NCBI GenBank assembly: GCA_022009775.1
Contig: CP091723.1
Coordinates: 930,001-994,000, forward strand
Reading direction: 5' to 3'
Source of the DNA: Christensenella sp.
GTDB lineage: Bacteria > Bacillota > Clostridia > Christensenellales > CAG-917
DNA length: 64,000 nt
Under the pieces are notes generated by a model that had not been told where the DNA came from, ran no database searches, and saw only the letters and a list, made by a program, of their open reading frames with translations. The position numbers and the translations under genes were made by a program. This document shows positions 47,862-58,259 of the stretch, piece by piece (within the stretch, counting starts at the first letter, position 1; each line of letters starts with the position of its first letter).

Positions 47862-49268
47862 TTATTCGTATTGTGCGCTTATTTTCTTGCGCGCATTTAG
47901 ACGTTTTTTCAACGCAAAGAATAGCGTTTGATTTTTTCCCGTTGCGGTTCTCGGCAGTGCGCCGTCAATCACTTTGACGTCTCCGATTTGTTGGTCGAAC
48001 GTATGTGCCGAATTGAATTTTTTCACGTCTTCTTTCACTTTGTTTTTGTCAACGTTTTCGTCTTTGTTGCCGACAAAAAGCGTAATCACGTTGTTTACAA
48101 GCGCAAGTGCGATGTCTTCTATTCCGAGTGTGCTTTGAAGATCGGCTTCCCATTCGGATAGGAAGATTTTCGTTCCGTTTTCGAGCACTAGAATGTCTTT
48201 CTTTCTGCCCGTGATGTGAAGGTTGCCGTCTTTGTCGAATTTGCCCAAATCGCCCGAGTGGAAAATGCCGTTTTCAAGCACTTCGCGCGTTGCGGTTTCG
48301 TTTTTGTAGTATCCCTTCATCACGCATGTGGGCGCGGATATTAGAATTTCGCCGTCGTCTGCAATGGTAATTTTGTCGTCGGGGCATACCGACATCGCAA
48401 ACGGGTCGTCTCCGCAACTTATGGCAACGCCGCTCGACGTCTCGGTGAGTCCGTATCCGAAGCGCACTTCGATACCTTTTGCTTTTGCTGCCGCAAGCAT
48501 TTGTTCGCTTGCGGGACCTGCGCCGACGAGTATAACTCTCAAATCGTCGTTTAGCGCGTTCGTGGCAATCAAGAATTTAAGCACGGACGGCACGACGGAT
48601 ATTATAGTCGGGTTGAAGTATTTGCAATCGAACGGGATATATCTCATTCCTCTTGTCAGCGAGATTCTCGCGCCCTGCGTCATTGGCCAGAGCATTGCGC
48701 ATACAAATCCGAACACGTGGGTGAGCGGAAGCATGCAAAGAAGATTGTCGCTAGATGTGCAAGGGAGTTTCTGCTGTCCGTTCCATGCGCTCGAGCAAAG
48801 AGATTTCGACGTCAGCACGACCGCTTTTGAAAGGTTGGTTGTGCCCGATGTGAAGAAAAGTATATCTCCTTCGCCGTCCGCCTTTTCTACGTTCTCTACG
48901 GGAGCGGTTTTAACCGCTTGCGCATACGGAGCGGTGAGTTCGTCGGTAAGAACGAGAGCAACGTCGGTTGCGGTCACCATTTTTTGAATAACGGCAGGCT
49001 CTTGCATAGGATCGAGAAGCACCGTTTGTTTTCCTGCAAGCACGCTTGCAAACGTATCGACGAGCCATTTTGCGCTCGGGGCTTGCAATATGCCCACGCA
49101 GTTTGCGTTTTCTTTTTCGAGTTGAGCCTTTCTTTCGAGAACTCCGTCGAAAAATTCGGAATAAGTCACGTTGAATATCTCTCCGTCCTTATCGAAAATC
49201 AAAGCGACGTCGTTTGTGTGTTTCTCGGCATTGTAGCGCAGAAGTTCTTCAAAGGAGTTAAATCTCAT
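47862..49268 (-). CDS. Adenylate-forming acyl-CoA/acyl-ACP synthetase
   Basis: ANL superfamily enzyme that activates a carboxylic acid with ATP and loads it on a thiol carrier. 468 residues: P-loop-like FFTSGTTNLSKAVVLTS, core motif GYGLTETSSG, SGDLGKFDKDGNLHITGRKK, and the catalytic Lys in PRTATGKNQTLFF. Start at 49268 with GGCGGGAC upstream. With ACP and thioesterase it forms a three-gene set, probably loading and releasing a fatty acid from the dedicated carrier. Divergent from the isomerase-like flavoprotein. Confidence 0.9.
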   Translation of the reverse strand: MRFNSFEELLRYNAEKHTNDVALIFDKDGEIFNVTYSEFFDGVLERKAQLEKENANCVGILQAPSAKWLVDTFASVLAGKQTVLLDPMQEPAVIQKMVTATDVALVLTDELTAPYAQAVKTAPVENVEKADGEGDILFFTSGTTNLSKAVVLTSKSLCSSAWNGQQKLPCTSSDNLLCMLPLTHVFGFVCAMLWPMTQGARISLTRGMRYIPFDCKYFNPTIISVVPSVLKFLIATNALNDDLRVILVGAGPASEQMLAAAKAKGIEVRFGYGLTETSSGVAISCGDDPFAMSVCPDDKITIADDGEILISAPTCVMKGYYKNETATREVLENGIFHSGDLGKFDKDGNLHITGRKKDILVLENGTKIFLSEWEADLQSTLGIEDIALALVNNVITLFVGNKDENVDKNKVKEDVKKFNSAHTFDQQIGDVKVIDGALPRTATGKNQTLFFALKKRLNARKKISAQYE

Positions 49269-49488
49269 ATTGTCCCGCCTTTTTTTGATTTCTCAAATTA
49301 TTATAACACGTGTTTTTTACATTGTTAATACTTATTTTACAAAATAGATAATAAAATATTGATAAAATTTTAGCAAGATATTTACTTTTGCAAAAAATGG
49401 TGTTATAACTATATCGATGAAAAGAGATTGACAAACGTATTTTATTTAGAAAAACAAAATAGGATATATTGTCAAAAAGGAGATTATT

Positions 49489-50844
49489 ATGGCAAAGAAC
49501 GAAAAGATTTGTATCATCGGCGCAGGCCCTGCGGGACTCAGTGCGGCAGTGCATCTTGAAAAGAATGGCTATACCGATTACGCAATTCTCGAAAGAGAAG
49601 ATCATGTCGGCGGTAAATGCCACTCTCCCTATCATGACGGCAAGAGATTTGAAATGGGCGCAATCATGGGTTGCCCGACTTATTATGCCGTTCACGAACT
49701 CGAACTCTTCGGCGGAGTGGACCACAACGGCCCGAAACTCGAACGTGCATACCGCAAACAAAACGGCAAGCCCTACGATCCGTTCAATCCGAAAAAGAAT
49801 CCGCTCCTTATTCCGCACCTTCTTCGCATGAAGTCCCAAGTCAAGAAACTCGGCACGCTCCTTGCGACCAAGTATAAAGGATACGAATACACCGGACACA
49901 AGGGAATTTCCGAAGGTAAATACGACGGATACGATCCCGTCACGGGCGAACATGTCGTTGGTGAAAACCCCAACCTTAAAGATCTTTGCATGAACTTCAC
50001 GGATTTCTGCAAACTCAACGGCGTAAAACTTGCTCAAGAGATTTGGATCGGACCGTACACCGCATTTGGATACGGCTTCTTCGATGAAATTCCTGCGGCA
50101 TACGTTCTCAAATACCTTGACTTCGCAACGGCAATGTATTTCGTCAACAAAGACCTTTGGACTTGGAAAGACGGTACGCAAAGCATTTACGAAGCAGTCA
50201 ATGCAAAACTTCAACATCCCGCACGCCTTAACGTGAACATCACCAAAGTCACGCGTCAAAACGGCAAAGTGCAAGTCTATATCGGCGAAGATATGGAAGA
50301 GTATGACAAGATCATCATCACATCTCCGCTTCAACATATGCCCAACTACTTCGACGCAACCGAAGATGAAAAGAAACTCTTTGCAAAGATCGATTACGAG
50401 CGTTACGACGTCACGGCAGTCACTTGCAAACCCGGCACGTATTATCCCGATATGTCAGGTTATCTCTTCGACAACATGGTTCCCGAACGTCTCGGACACC
50501 TTATGGTCTTCTATCACAGATGGGCAAACGAACCCAACCAGGTTCTCACCACCTACGTGCTCAGAAACTACAAGGGTAAGGAACTCAAGACCTACGAAGA
50601 AGCAAAGAAGATGGCTTGGGACGATATGAAACTCTGCGGCATCGACATCGATAAATGCGTCTACGAGAGAAAGTGGTATTATTTCCCGCACGTCTTCGAG
50701 AAAGACTACGCCGATGGTTGGTACGAGAAAGTCGAAGCAATGCAAGGCAATCTCAACACCTACTATGCAGGCGAAATCATGAGCTTCGGCGATATGGAAG
50801 AGACTGTGCAGTATTCCAAGGATCTTGTTGCCCGCTTCTTCTAA
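49489..50844 (+). CDS. FAD-dependent oxidoreductase resembling polyunsaturated fatty acid isomerase
   Basis: 451 residues, Rossmann FAD-binding motif IIGAGPAGLSAAVHLEKNGY. Further signatures as I recall them from the Cutibacterium (Propionibacterium) acnes polyunsaturated fatty acid isomerase (PAI): DHVGGKCHSPYHDGKRFEMG, IGPYTAFGYGFFDEIPAAYV, LWTWKDGTQ, and the C-terminus WYEKVEAMQGNLNTYYAGEI. PAI moves a double bond of linoleic acid to give a conjugated product. Length and end point match. Start at 49489 after AAGGAG. Its divergent neighbours handle fatty acyl groups, supporting a lipid substrate. Assignment by remembered similarity; conjugating activity is inferred. Confidence 0.82.
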   Translation: MAKNEKICIIGAGPAGLSAAVHLEKNGYTDYAILEREDHVGGKCHSPYHDGKRFEMGAIMGCPTYYAVHELELFGGVDHNGPKLERAYRKQNGKPYDPFNPKKNPLLIPHLLRMKSQVKKLGTLLATKYKGYEYTGHKGISEGKYDGYDPVTGEHVVGENPNLKDLCMNFTDFCKLNGVKLAQEIWIGPYTAFGYGFFDEIPAAYVLKYLDFATAMYFVNKDLWTWKDGTQSIYEAVNAKLQHPARLNVNITKVTRQNGKVQVYIGEDMEEYDKIIITSPLQHMPNYFDATEDEKKLFAKIDYERYDVTAVTCKPGTYYPDMSGYLFDNMVPERLGHLMVFYHRWANEPNQVLTTYVLRNYKGKELKTYEEAKKMAWDDMKLCGIDIDKCVYERKWYYFPHVFEKDYADGWYEKVEAMQGNLNTYYAGEIMSFGDMEETVQYSKDLVARFF

Positions 50845-50969
50845 GAGTGCGCTATTGAGCGAATAGCTTTGTCAAAGCCCCTTGTCAACAACTCACGTAC
50901 GTTTTGTACGTTAGGGTTGCTGGACAAGGGGCTTTTTTCGCGCTCTTCATCTCAATATCGCACTCTTAG
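50841..50969 (+). repeat. Foldback element FB5 at the isomerase stop codon
   Basis: Outer stem CTAAGAGTGCG/CGCACTCTTAG includes the stop codon TAA, then TATTGAG/CTCAATA after one C-T mismatch. Inner stem AAAGCCCCTTGTC/GACAAGGGGCTTT is 13 bp, followed by TTTT; tip ACGTAC/GTACGT. Best preserved member of the family, and a plausible terminator. Confidence 0.85.
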
Positions 50970-51594
50970 TGTTACATCATTCATCTGTTTGTCTCGTTTT
51001 TTTCTATTTCAAAAAGTTTTAATGCGCGCTCTTCATTTCAAATATCCATATTTATATATTCGTGCAAACAAACTCATCCATATATATTATTGTACGCGTG
51101 CGTGTACACGTGCAATTGTGTGTGCGCAATGCGTGTGCATATATTATGTGTGCATGCGCGTGCGCGCGTATATGAGAATACGCGTGTAAAGGCGGGGAAA
51201 GCGGGGCAGTAAACGTGTGTGAATAATATGGCATAATCTTGCAAAAGCGTGAGTAAATATACAGTATAATTTGCAAAAAGCGCAAATAAAGTTTGATATT
51301 ATTGCAAGATTTGTAACAATTTTGCTCAAAAAGCGTAAAATGGCTTATACAAAAAAATTTATTCTTATGCATTTTAAGGGTTATTTTGCATAAAAGCAAC
51401 GAAAAATTGCGGTTGCGCAACCGATGTTTTGGTGGGGGCAAAGGCAAAAAACGGGTGTAAAATGGCAAAATGGCAATACAAAATCACAAAAATGTATGAT
51501 AAAGTGGCATAAAAATGAGATTTTGGGGCAGAACGGAAGGGGCGTCTTGAAAAATGCATAAAAATAAATTTTTTTGAAAAACAGAAAAAAAGTG
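50970..51594. other. Long AT-rich intergenic with alternating purine-pyrimidine tract
   Basis: About 620 bases with no gene. 51085-51175 is an unusual run of alternating GT, CG, CA and AT dinucleotides (e.g. GTACGCGTGCGTGTACACGT). A perfect palindrome CGGTTGCGCAACCG lies near 51410. Short TTTGCAAAA-type words recur. No riboswitch or ncRNA recognised. Confidence 0.5.
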
Positions 51595-51623
51595 TTTACA
51601 GATTCGGGATATGCACTTATAAT
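51595..51623 (+). promoter_or_regulatory. SigA-type promoter of the peptide transporter operon
   Basis: TTTACA at 51595-51600, 17 bases, TATAAT at 51618-51623, 49 bases before oppA. Confidence 0.82.
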
Positions 51624-51671
51624 AAACACAAATCAACAACCTAATAATAAACAAATCAGGAGGTAACAACA

Positions 51672-53774
51672 ATGAAGCAAAGAAGAATTATTGCTATTTT
51701 GGCTATGGTTTTGGTTCTCGTTCTTTCAGTTGGCGTGTTCGCAGCGTGCAACCCGAAGGATAAAGGCGGAAAAGGCAGCAGCGTTCCTGCAGCTCCGGTT
51801 CTTTCCGACGACGAGGTTTACAATGCTGTTCTTGGAGATTTCAACGAAGTGTATACGGCCGCAAAAGAGGCAAAGGATACGGATATGAGATATGCTCTTA
51901 TGGCAGTTGCAGAAGCAAAACTTCTCCAAACCGGCACATTCATTCCGACAAGATCCCAAGGTGGCGCACTTGCAATCGGCAAAGTTGCTCCTTATACTGC
52001 TCCTAACACTCTTTGGGGCAACGACATGGAGCGTTTCCACAACGTTATCGTTACAGACAAAATCATCAAGACTGCAGACCGTGATGCTTTGAAAGCAAAA
52101 TATGCTCAACTCAAAGGAACGGGCACGTACGAGGCCGAAGCAAAAGCATATCTTATCAGCAAGGGTTATGTCATCAGAGACACTTACAATATGGCATACA
52201 CTGCCGATCCTCAAAGCTGGGATATTCAAGGCACTTATCAAAGTGTTGACTCCGAAGCTCTTGTCAACCTCGTTGACAACCTCATCGAATATAATTGCGA
52301 AGGAACCGTGAAACCCGCTCTTGCAACGTCTTGGGATGTTTCTGAAGACGGTTTGACCTACACTTTCCACATTCGTGAAGGCGTTAAGTGGGTGGACAAA
52401 GACGGAAGGGCACGTTATGACGTGACTGCACAAGACTGGGTTGACGGTCTTAAGAGAGCACTTGATAAAGACGCTGTCGCAGACGGCCTTATCACCGGTG
52501 TTATCAAAGGCGCAACCGAGTACTACAACGGCGAAGACACAGACTTCTCTCACGTCGGCGTCAAAGCTCTCGACACCCACACTCTTCAATACACTCTCGA
52601 AGAAGCGAGCTCCTACTTCATTTCTCGTTTGAGCTACAACCCGTATTCTCCTTTCTGCAAAGCATATGCAGACTCCGTTGGCGAGAATTACGGAACAAGT
52701 TCTGACTATATTCTTTCTTGCGGTCCGTACGTTGTGAGCAACTTCACCGCAAAGAACAAGATCGTCTTCTCCGCAAACCCGCTTTACTGGAACAAAGACA
52801 ACATCAACATCAAGACTTTGACATGGGTTTCTTACGAAGACAACGGCGACACCAGCGCAACTTACAAAGATTTGCTTTCCGGCGTGATTGACGGCGCAGG
52901 TCTCAACACCACGACGACCGCACTTGCAAAAGCAGAGCATGCAGACGAAATCTACGTTTCCGGCACCGACGCAACCGCATTCGGTTTCTACGTAAACGTC
53001 AAACGTAGCGCTTACGAAACCATCAACGGTTACGGCATGGCATCCCCAAAGACAACGGACGACAAGAACATCACCGCATATGCAATGATGAACAAGAACT
53101 TCCGTCTCGCATTCATGAGAGCGCTCGACAGAGAGCAATACACAGCACAAACTCGTGGCAGTGAAGCTGCTCTTTACGCAGTCGGCAACCTCTACACAAC
53201 CGGTACTTTCGTCAGCCTCAGCAAAGACGTGACGATTGATATCAACGGCACTGCAACAACGTTTGCAAAGGGCACTTACTACGGCGCAATCGTCCAAGCT
53301 CAACTCAATGCAGATATGGGTGAAGACGCAATGAAGGTTTGGGATCCCACTGCTGACGGCGGCATCGGTTCTTCCTCCGGTTTCGACGGCTGGTACAACA
53401 CCACCGTTGCAAACAAATACCTTGACCTTGCAATCGCAGATCTCAAAGAAAAAGGCATCGAAATCAGCGCAAGCAACCCGATCAAGATCGATTATCCGTA
53501 TTGGAGTGGTTATGCAGCATACGTCAACCAAGCGCAAGTTGTAAAACAAAGCATTGAATCCACATTCGGCGGCAAAGTCGTCATCAACCTCGTTGCAACC
53601 GAAAAACAAGCGGGTTGGCTCTATGCAGGTTACTATGCACTCACCGGCGCAGAGAACAACTACGACATTTACGACTGCTCCGGTTGGGGCCCCGACTATC
53701 AAGATCCTTCGTCCTTCCTCGACACGATGTTGCCGGTGAGTGGCGCAATGATCAAACTTCTCGGTATTTATTGA
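51672..53774 (+). CDS. oppA: Oligopeptide ABC transporter, substrate-binding lipoprotein
   Basis: Captures peptides outside the cell and delivers them to the permease. 700 residues; lipoprotein signal MKQRRIIAILAMVLVLVLSV, lipobox VFAAC. SBP_bac_5 fold with TSWDVSEDGLTYTFHIREGV, YSPFCKAYADSVG and NPLYWNKDN typical of peptide binders. At 700 residues it is longer than most OppA (540-600). Start at 51672 after AGGAGG. Confidence 0.93.
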   Translation: MKQRRIIAILAMVLVLVLSVGVFAACNPKDKGGKGSSVPAAPVLSDDEVYNAVLGDFNEVYTAAKEAKDTDMRYALMAVAEAKLLQTGTFIPTRSQGGALAIGKVAPYTAPNTLWGNDMERFHNVIVTDKIIKTADRDALKAKYAQLKGTGTYEAEAKAYLISKGYVIRDTYNMAYTADPQSWDIQGTYQSVDSEALVNLVDNLIEYNCEGTVKPALATSWDVSEDGLTYTFHIREGVKWVDKDGRARYDVTAQDWVDGLKRALDKDAVADGLITGVIKGATEYYNGEDTDFSHVGVKALDTHTLQYTLEEASSYFISRLSYNPYSPFCKAYADSVGENYGTSSDYILSCGPYVVSNFTAKNKIVFSANPLYWNKDNINIKTLTWVSYEDNGDTSATYKDLLSGVIDGAGLNTTTTALAKAEHADEIYVSGTDATAFGFYVNVKRSAYETINGYGMASPKTTDDKNITAYAMMNKNFRLAFMRALDREQYTAQTRGSEAALYAVGNLYTTGTFVSLSKDVTIDINGTATTFAKGTYYGAIVQAQLNADMGEDAMKVWDPTADGGIGSSSGFDGWYNTTVANKYLDLAIADLKEKGIEISASNPIKIDYPYWSGYAAYVNQAQVVKQSIESTFGGKVVINLVATEKQAGWLYAGYYALTGAENNYDIYDCSGWGPDYQDPSSFLDTMLPVSGAMIKLLGIY

Positions 53775-53812
53775 TTTACAATTTAATATCGAAGATTTTA
53801 TAGCAACAAACG

Positions 53813-53885
53813 CCTATCAGCCGAGGAATCGGCTGATAGGAATGCATCTTTCGGAAGGGGAGGGAGAAATCTCTGCTCTTCCGAG
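53813..53885 (+). terminator. Two hairpins between oppA and oppB
   Basis: CCTATCAGCCGA/TCGGCTGATAGG at 53813-53841 and a second stem TCGGAAG/CTTCCGA at about 53849-53884. No T tract, so they more likely stabilise or attenuate the transcript after oppA than stop it, raising binding-protein levels over permease. Confidence 0.6.
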
Positions 53886-53912
53886 TTTTGCATATTTTAG
53901 AGTGAGTTTATT

Positions 53913-55493
53913 ATGACAAAATATCTGCTCAAACGTCTTATACGCGGACTTATTTCTGTCGCAATAGTCGTCATAATAGTTATGGCTCTCGTCTACACGT
54001 TTATAGACCGAGATTCCATATTCAACGGCGATACGCAAATTCAAAAGCAGCAGCACAACGACAAAGAAGTCTACAAATATACGCAATGGGAAAGATACGG
54101 CTATTTAGAGAATTTGACGTATGCCGAATTTTTGACGAGCCTTGAAAAGCAAGGAGAAATATCTTCGGAAAACAGAGCCGAGGCAGTCAAGATAGGAAGA
54201 ACCGCAAGTTCGGATTCCGCAATCACAAAGGTGTACGTTCAAAAATTTTACGAATATTGTGACCAACACGGTTACAAAGTCGTCAGACTTGACGCGAAAC
54301 TGGCAGGAAACAGAGTTCCCAAGGGCGGTGAACAACGCCTTTTCGCATACAAAGAGTTTTCCACTCTTCAAAGAGCGTGGAATTTCTTTAAAAACCTTAT
54401 TCAAGTCGACTCAATTCATTACGTGGAAGACGACGATCAATTGGTGGGTGAAAGAGGACTCTCTTTCACGTGGTACGATCCTGCATACGGCGGAAAGAAA
54501 TTTTCGCCTGCAATCATCGGCAACGGCACGAAATATAAATATCTCGTATATTTTGACAACAAGTTCCCGTTTATTCACCAAAATATCGTTAAAATAAATT
54601 TGGGTGTTTCATTCTCGGTCAACAAAGGAGTCGACGCGTTCGAAACGATGACTCAATCGCAAGGCACAAACAAGCAAATGCTCGTGACGTACCCCACCGG
54701 CTATCAAGAATTGTCGTCCGACGATTTGCATATGGCAACTTTCGTCAAAGATTCATTGACGACGGGCGGAGATTTTGCGGCGGAAAGATTTGTTGACAAC
54801 TATACGAACGTCGGCACTGTCAAAAGCAGCATGTCAAGGGTCGGCTTCTCGTTTGTAATCGGCATTTTGTCGTCCATCATGGCATACGTGCTCGGCGTCC
54901 CGCTCGGCATTATGATGGCAAGAAACAAGGGTAAAATCCTTGACAAACTCGGCACCATTTACATCGTTTTTATTATTGCAGTTCCGTCGCTCGCTTACAT
55001 CTTTATGTTCCGCGCGCTCGGTATGAAGATGGGATTGCCCGGCAGATTCGATGTAGACTCAACAAGCAAGTTGATGTATATCCTACCAATCATTTCGCTC
55101 GCGCTGCCTGCGGTTGCGGGACTTATGAACTGGCTGAGACGATATATGATAGATCAGCAAAACTCCGATTATGTCAAGTTTGCAAGATCGGGCGGTTTGA
55201 GTGAAAGAGAGATCTTCAACAAGCATATTCTCAAAAACGCAATCATTCCGCTTGTGCACAATATCCCCGGCACTATTCTCGGCGCAGTTGTCGGCGCAAT
55301 CATCACAGAAAGCATTTACGCAGTGCCCGGCACCGGGAAAATGCTTACTGAAGCAATCACGAAGTACGACAACGCGGTTATCGTCGGACTTACGATGTTC
55401 TATGCGCTGTTGTCCATCGTGTCGTTGATACTGGGCGACATTTTGATGGCTATGGTTGATCCGAGAATTTCATTCTCAGATAAGGCGAGGTGA
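53913..55493 (+). CDS. oppB: Oligopeptide ABC transporter permease with large extracytoplasmic insertion
   Basis: 526 residues, against about 310 for ordinary OppB. First helix (10-30), then an extracellular domain of about 260 residues (residues 35-300), then five helices with the EAA loop FARSGGLSEREIFNKHILKN and C-terminal MAMVDPRISFSDKAR. Function: peptide channel half. Start at 53913, weak GAGTGAG upstream. The insertion probably contacts the binding protein. Confidence 0.9.
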   Translation: MTKYLLKRLIRGLISVAIVVIIVMALVYTFIDRDSIFNGDTQIQKQQHNDKEVYKYTQWERYGYLENLTYAEFLTSLEKQGEISSENRAEAVKIGRTASSDSAITKVYVQKFYEYCDQHGYKVVRLDAKLAGNRVPKGGEQRLFAYKEFSTLQRAWNFFKNLIQVDSIHYVEDDDQLVGERGLSFTWYDPAYGGKKFSPAIIGNGTKYKYLVYFDNKFPFIHQNIVKINLGVSFSVNKGVDAFETMTQSQGTNKQMLVTYPTGYQELSSDDLHMATFVKDSLTTGGDFAAERFVDNYTNVGTVKSSMSRVGFSFVIGILSSIMAYVLGVPLGIMMARNKGKILDKLGTIYIVFIIAVPSLAYIFMFRALGMKMGLPGRFDVDSTSKLMYILPIISLALPAVAGLMNWLRRYMIDQQNSDYVKFARSGGLSEREIFNKHILKNAIIPLVHNIPGTILGAVVGAIITESIYAVPGTGKMLTEAITKYDNAVIVGLTMFYALLSIVSLILGDILMAMVDPRISFSDKAR

Positions 55494-55497
55494 CGAT

Positions 55498-56487
55498 ATG
55501 GAAGAAAAATTGATAGACCTTCAGGAATTCAATATGACGGACGAAGAGTTGTTTTCGCACGTAGACAACAACGAACTCGATTCCGAAAAAATCACCGCGC
55601 CCAGATATTCCTATTGGAAATCTGTGTTCAGAGTGTTTTTCAAAAATAGGATAAACATTGTGTTTATCGCACTGCTGTTGTTCGTTATAGTGTTTGCGTA
55701 CATCTATCCGCTTGCAATCGGATACGATCCCAAAACCACTCCGTTTATCAACATTATGGACACGTCGGCGCAACACCTCAGTCCTAGCCAGGCAATCGAT
55801 AAATTCGGTTTTAGCATCCACTGGATTCTCGGCAGCGGCGATTCCGGACAATCTACGTTCGACTACATTTGGTACGGATCGAGCATATCCATAAGTCTTG
55901 CACTCGTGTGCGCTGCAATCAATATGTTCATAGGCGTCGTAATCGGTGCGATCTGGGGCTTTTCAAAGAGATTTGACAAGTTTATGACAGAAGTGTACAA
56001 CATTGTCGGCAACGTGCCGTACGTGCTTATCATCTCGGTGCTTATCATGATCATGACGGCAAGTTTCTGGACGATGGTGTTTGCTTTGACCATAACGGGA
56101 TGGCTTGGAATTGCATACTTCATCCGTACGCAAGTCATCATCATCCGCGACAGAGAATACAACCTTGCGTCCAAGTGTCTCGGCACTCCGCTTGTTCGTA
56201 TCGCACTCAAAAACATTTTGCCGTTTATGACGTCCGTCATAATGACGCTTCTTGCAACCGAGCTCCCCAGCTACATCTCAATGGAAGTGTTCTTGTCCTT
56301 CATCGGAATCGGTATGTCGGATATGTCTTTGGGCAAAATCATACAATCGGCGCAACCTTATATGGTCAATCCCGACTGGGCTCTCGAATTTTGGGCTCCC
56401 GTCGTGATTTCGGCAATCATAACCGTCGTCCTCTATGTTGTGGGACAAAAACTCGGTGACGCTTCAGACCCGAGAACGCACATGTGA
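55498..56487 (+). CDS. oppC: Oligopeptide ABC transporter permease OppC
   Basis: Second channel subunit, 329 residues from the ATG at 55498 (GCGAGGTGA upstream). Six predicted helices; EAA region in SKCLGTPLVRIALKNILPFM. N-terminal acidic segment (MEEKLIDLQEFNMTDEELFS) precedes the first helix, longer than usual. Ends ASDPRTHM. Translationally close to oppB. Confidence 0.93.
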   Translation: MEEKLIDLQEFNMTDEELFSHVDNNELDSEKITAPRYSYWKSVFRVFFKNRINIVFIALLLFVIVFAYIYPLAIGYDPKTTPFINIMDTSAQHLSPSQAIDKFGFSIHWILGSGDSGQSTFDYIWYGSSISISLALVCAAINMFIGVVIGAIWGFSKRFDKFMTEVYNIVGNVPYVLIISVLIMIMTASFWTMVFALTITGWLGIAYFIRTQVIIIRDREYNLASKCLGTPLVRIALKNILPFMTSVIMTLLATELPSYISMEVFLSFIGIGMSDMSLGKIIQSAQPYMVNPDWALEFWAPVVISAIITVVLYVVGQKLGDASDPRTHM

Positions 56488-56495
56488 GGAGACGT

Positions 56496-58259
56496 ATGGA
56501 AGATAAAAAAGTTTTGTTATCTATAAAAGATCTCGAGGTCAAATTCCGCGTTAGAGGCAGGATTCTCACTGCCATTCGCGGAATATCGCTCGATATCTTG
56601 GAAAATGAGTCCATAGCGATTGTCGGCGAGTCCGGATCGGGCAAATCCGTCTTTACAAAGACGTTTGCGGGTATGTTGGACTCAAACGGTTTTATATCGC
56701 AGGGCGAGTTGCTCTTCAATGACGACGAGCTTGCCGACACTGTCGCAACTCCGACAAAGTTTGATACGTTTGTGCTCGATCTAGTGCTACAACAGCTCAA
56801 CAAAGCCTCAAAGCTCGAGCTCGGCTCCGACATCTATCAACAAATCCTTGCACTCAAAGCCGAAAAGAAAGAAAAGTTCACCCTCAGCGAGCAAGAGCAT
56901 GAGGAAATGCAGAACGAGATTGACGATCTCAACTTCAAACGCACCGAGGCGTATAACCTGAAACTCACGCTCAATTCAAGAAAGGAACGCGACAAAGTCA
57001 AGGAAACCAACGGTATAATTTCCGATTGCGACAAGAAAATCAAGTCGCTTCAAAAGAAGATTGCGCAAACAGTGCGCGAGCATAAGAAGGCGGCAAAAGC
57101 CGATATCGAGTTTGCAAGACACTATGCCGAGAATATGGCGAAACTCAAACAAGAGTACAAGCTCGCCATTCAAGGCGAAATCTCCCAAGACACCGTGCAT
57201 CGCAATGAAATCATCGGCAAGGAGATTTATCTCTCTGTCGGAAGATATTCGCCTTTTGCAAGAATCAAACTTATCGGCAAGTTGATTTTCGCACTGCGCA
57301 AAGCAATGAGACTCGGCGTCGATCTTACAAGTGACGAACAGCTCAATCAGATTTTCGATCCGATTGCGTTCAGAGTCAAGTTTCTTGACGGAACGACCGA
57401 AACGAAACTACACGGCGTTTGCGCGCTCAATCTTGCAAAAATCAAGTATACAAAGGACTGGCAGAAAATCCGCGGTACGCGTATTGCAACAGTTTTCCAA
57501 GATCCTATGACGTCGCTCAACCCGATCATCACAATCGGCAAGCAAATCTCGTCCATCATCATCAAGCACCAACACTGCTCTGAGGTCGAGGCGAGAAGAA
57601 AAGCCATAGATCTTATGAAAAAGGTGGGTATTCCCAACGCCGAGAACAGATACGACGATTATCCCTTCCAATATTCGGGCGGTATGAGACAGCGTATCGT
57701 CATCGCAATCGCGCTCTCTTGCCAGCCGAAGATCCTTATTTGCGACGAGCCGACAACCGCACTCGACGTTACCATTCAGGCTCAAATCTTGAAGCTCATC
57801 AAGGACTTGCAAAAAGAGTTCAACTACACCATCGTCTTCATCACGCACGACCTTGGCGTCGTTGCAAACATCGCCGACAGAGTCGCGGTGCTGTATGCAG
57901 GTCAAATCGTTGAGCTTGGCACGGTGGACGAAGTGTTCTACGATCCGCGTCACCCGTACACTTGGGCGTTGCTCTCGTCATTGCCGCAACTTGCAGAGAA
58001 GAACACCGAACTGTATTCTATCTCAGGCACGCCGCCGTCTCTTTACAACAAGATCATCGGCGATCCGTTCGCTCCGAGAAATCCGTACTGCTTGAAAATT
58101 GATACTCTCAAAGAAGCTCCGATGTTCCAAGTGACAGAAACACACTTCGCAAAATCGTGGCTTCTCGATCCGAGAGCTCCCAAAATCGAAAAACCCGAAA
58201 TCATCAGCGACATTCACGGCAGATTGCTCAAAGCATTCAATATTGAGGAGGTAGAATGA
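56496..58259 (+). CDS. oppD: Oligopeptide ABC transporter ATPase OppD with inserted coiled-coil
   Basis: Walker A GESGSGKS near residue 45, Q loop [12 protein letters not shown] near residue 335, signature [15 protein letters not shown], Walker [14 protein letters not shown] and H loop FITHDLG. The distance from Walker A to Q loop is about 290 residues, normally about 60. The insert of about 230 residues is Lys/Glu-rich with heptad-like spacing ([20 protein letters not shown]), a coiled coil. C-terminal oligopeptide ABC domain with the Cys of RNPYCLK present, though the usual four Cys are reduced. 587 residues; RBS GAGGAG. Confidence 0.9.
   Translation: MEDKKVLLSIKDLEVKFRVRGRILTAIRGISLDILENESIAIVGESGSGKSVFTKTFAGMLDSNGFISQGELLFNDDELADTVATPTKFDTFVLDLVLQQLNKASKLELGSDIYQQILALKAEKKEKFTLSEQEHEEMQNEIDDLNFKRTEAYNLKLTLNSRKERDKVKETNGIISDCDKKIKSLQKKIAQTVREHKKAAKADIEFARHYAENMAKLKQEYKLAIQGEISQDTVHRNEIIGKEIYLSVGRYSPFARIKLIGKLIFALRKAMRLGVDLTSDEQLNQIFDPIAFRVKFLDGTTETKLHGVCALNLAKIKYTKDWQKIRGTRIATVFQDPMTSLNPIITIGKQISSIIIKHQHCSEVEARRKAIDLMKKVGIPNAENRYDDYPFQYSGGMRQRIVIAIALSCQPKILICDEPTTALDVTIQAQILKLIKDLQKEFNYTIVFITHDLGVVANIADRVAVLYAGQIVELGTVDEVFYDPRHPYTWALLSSLPQLAEKNTELYSISGTPPSLYNKIIGDPFAPRNPYCLKIDTLKEAPMFQVTETHFAKSWLLDPRAPKIEKPEIISDIHGRLLKAFNIEEVE

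Noticed and set aside
51085..51190. Small RNA or peptide gene in the dinucleotide tract
   Set aside because: Open frames there are low-complexity, with no ribosome binding site or terminator.
51726..53702. 658-codon reverse-strand open frame
   Set aside because: Antisense to oppA, produced by its codon bias; no ribosome binding site and no domain.
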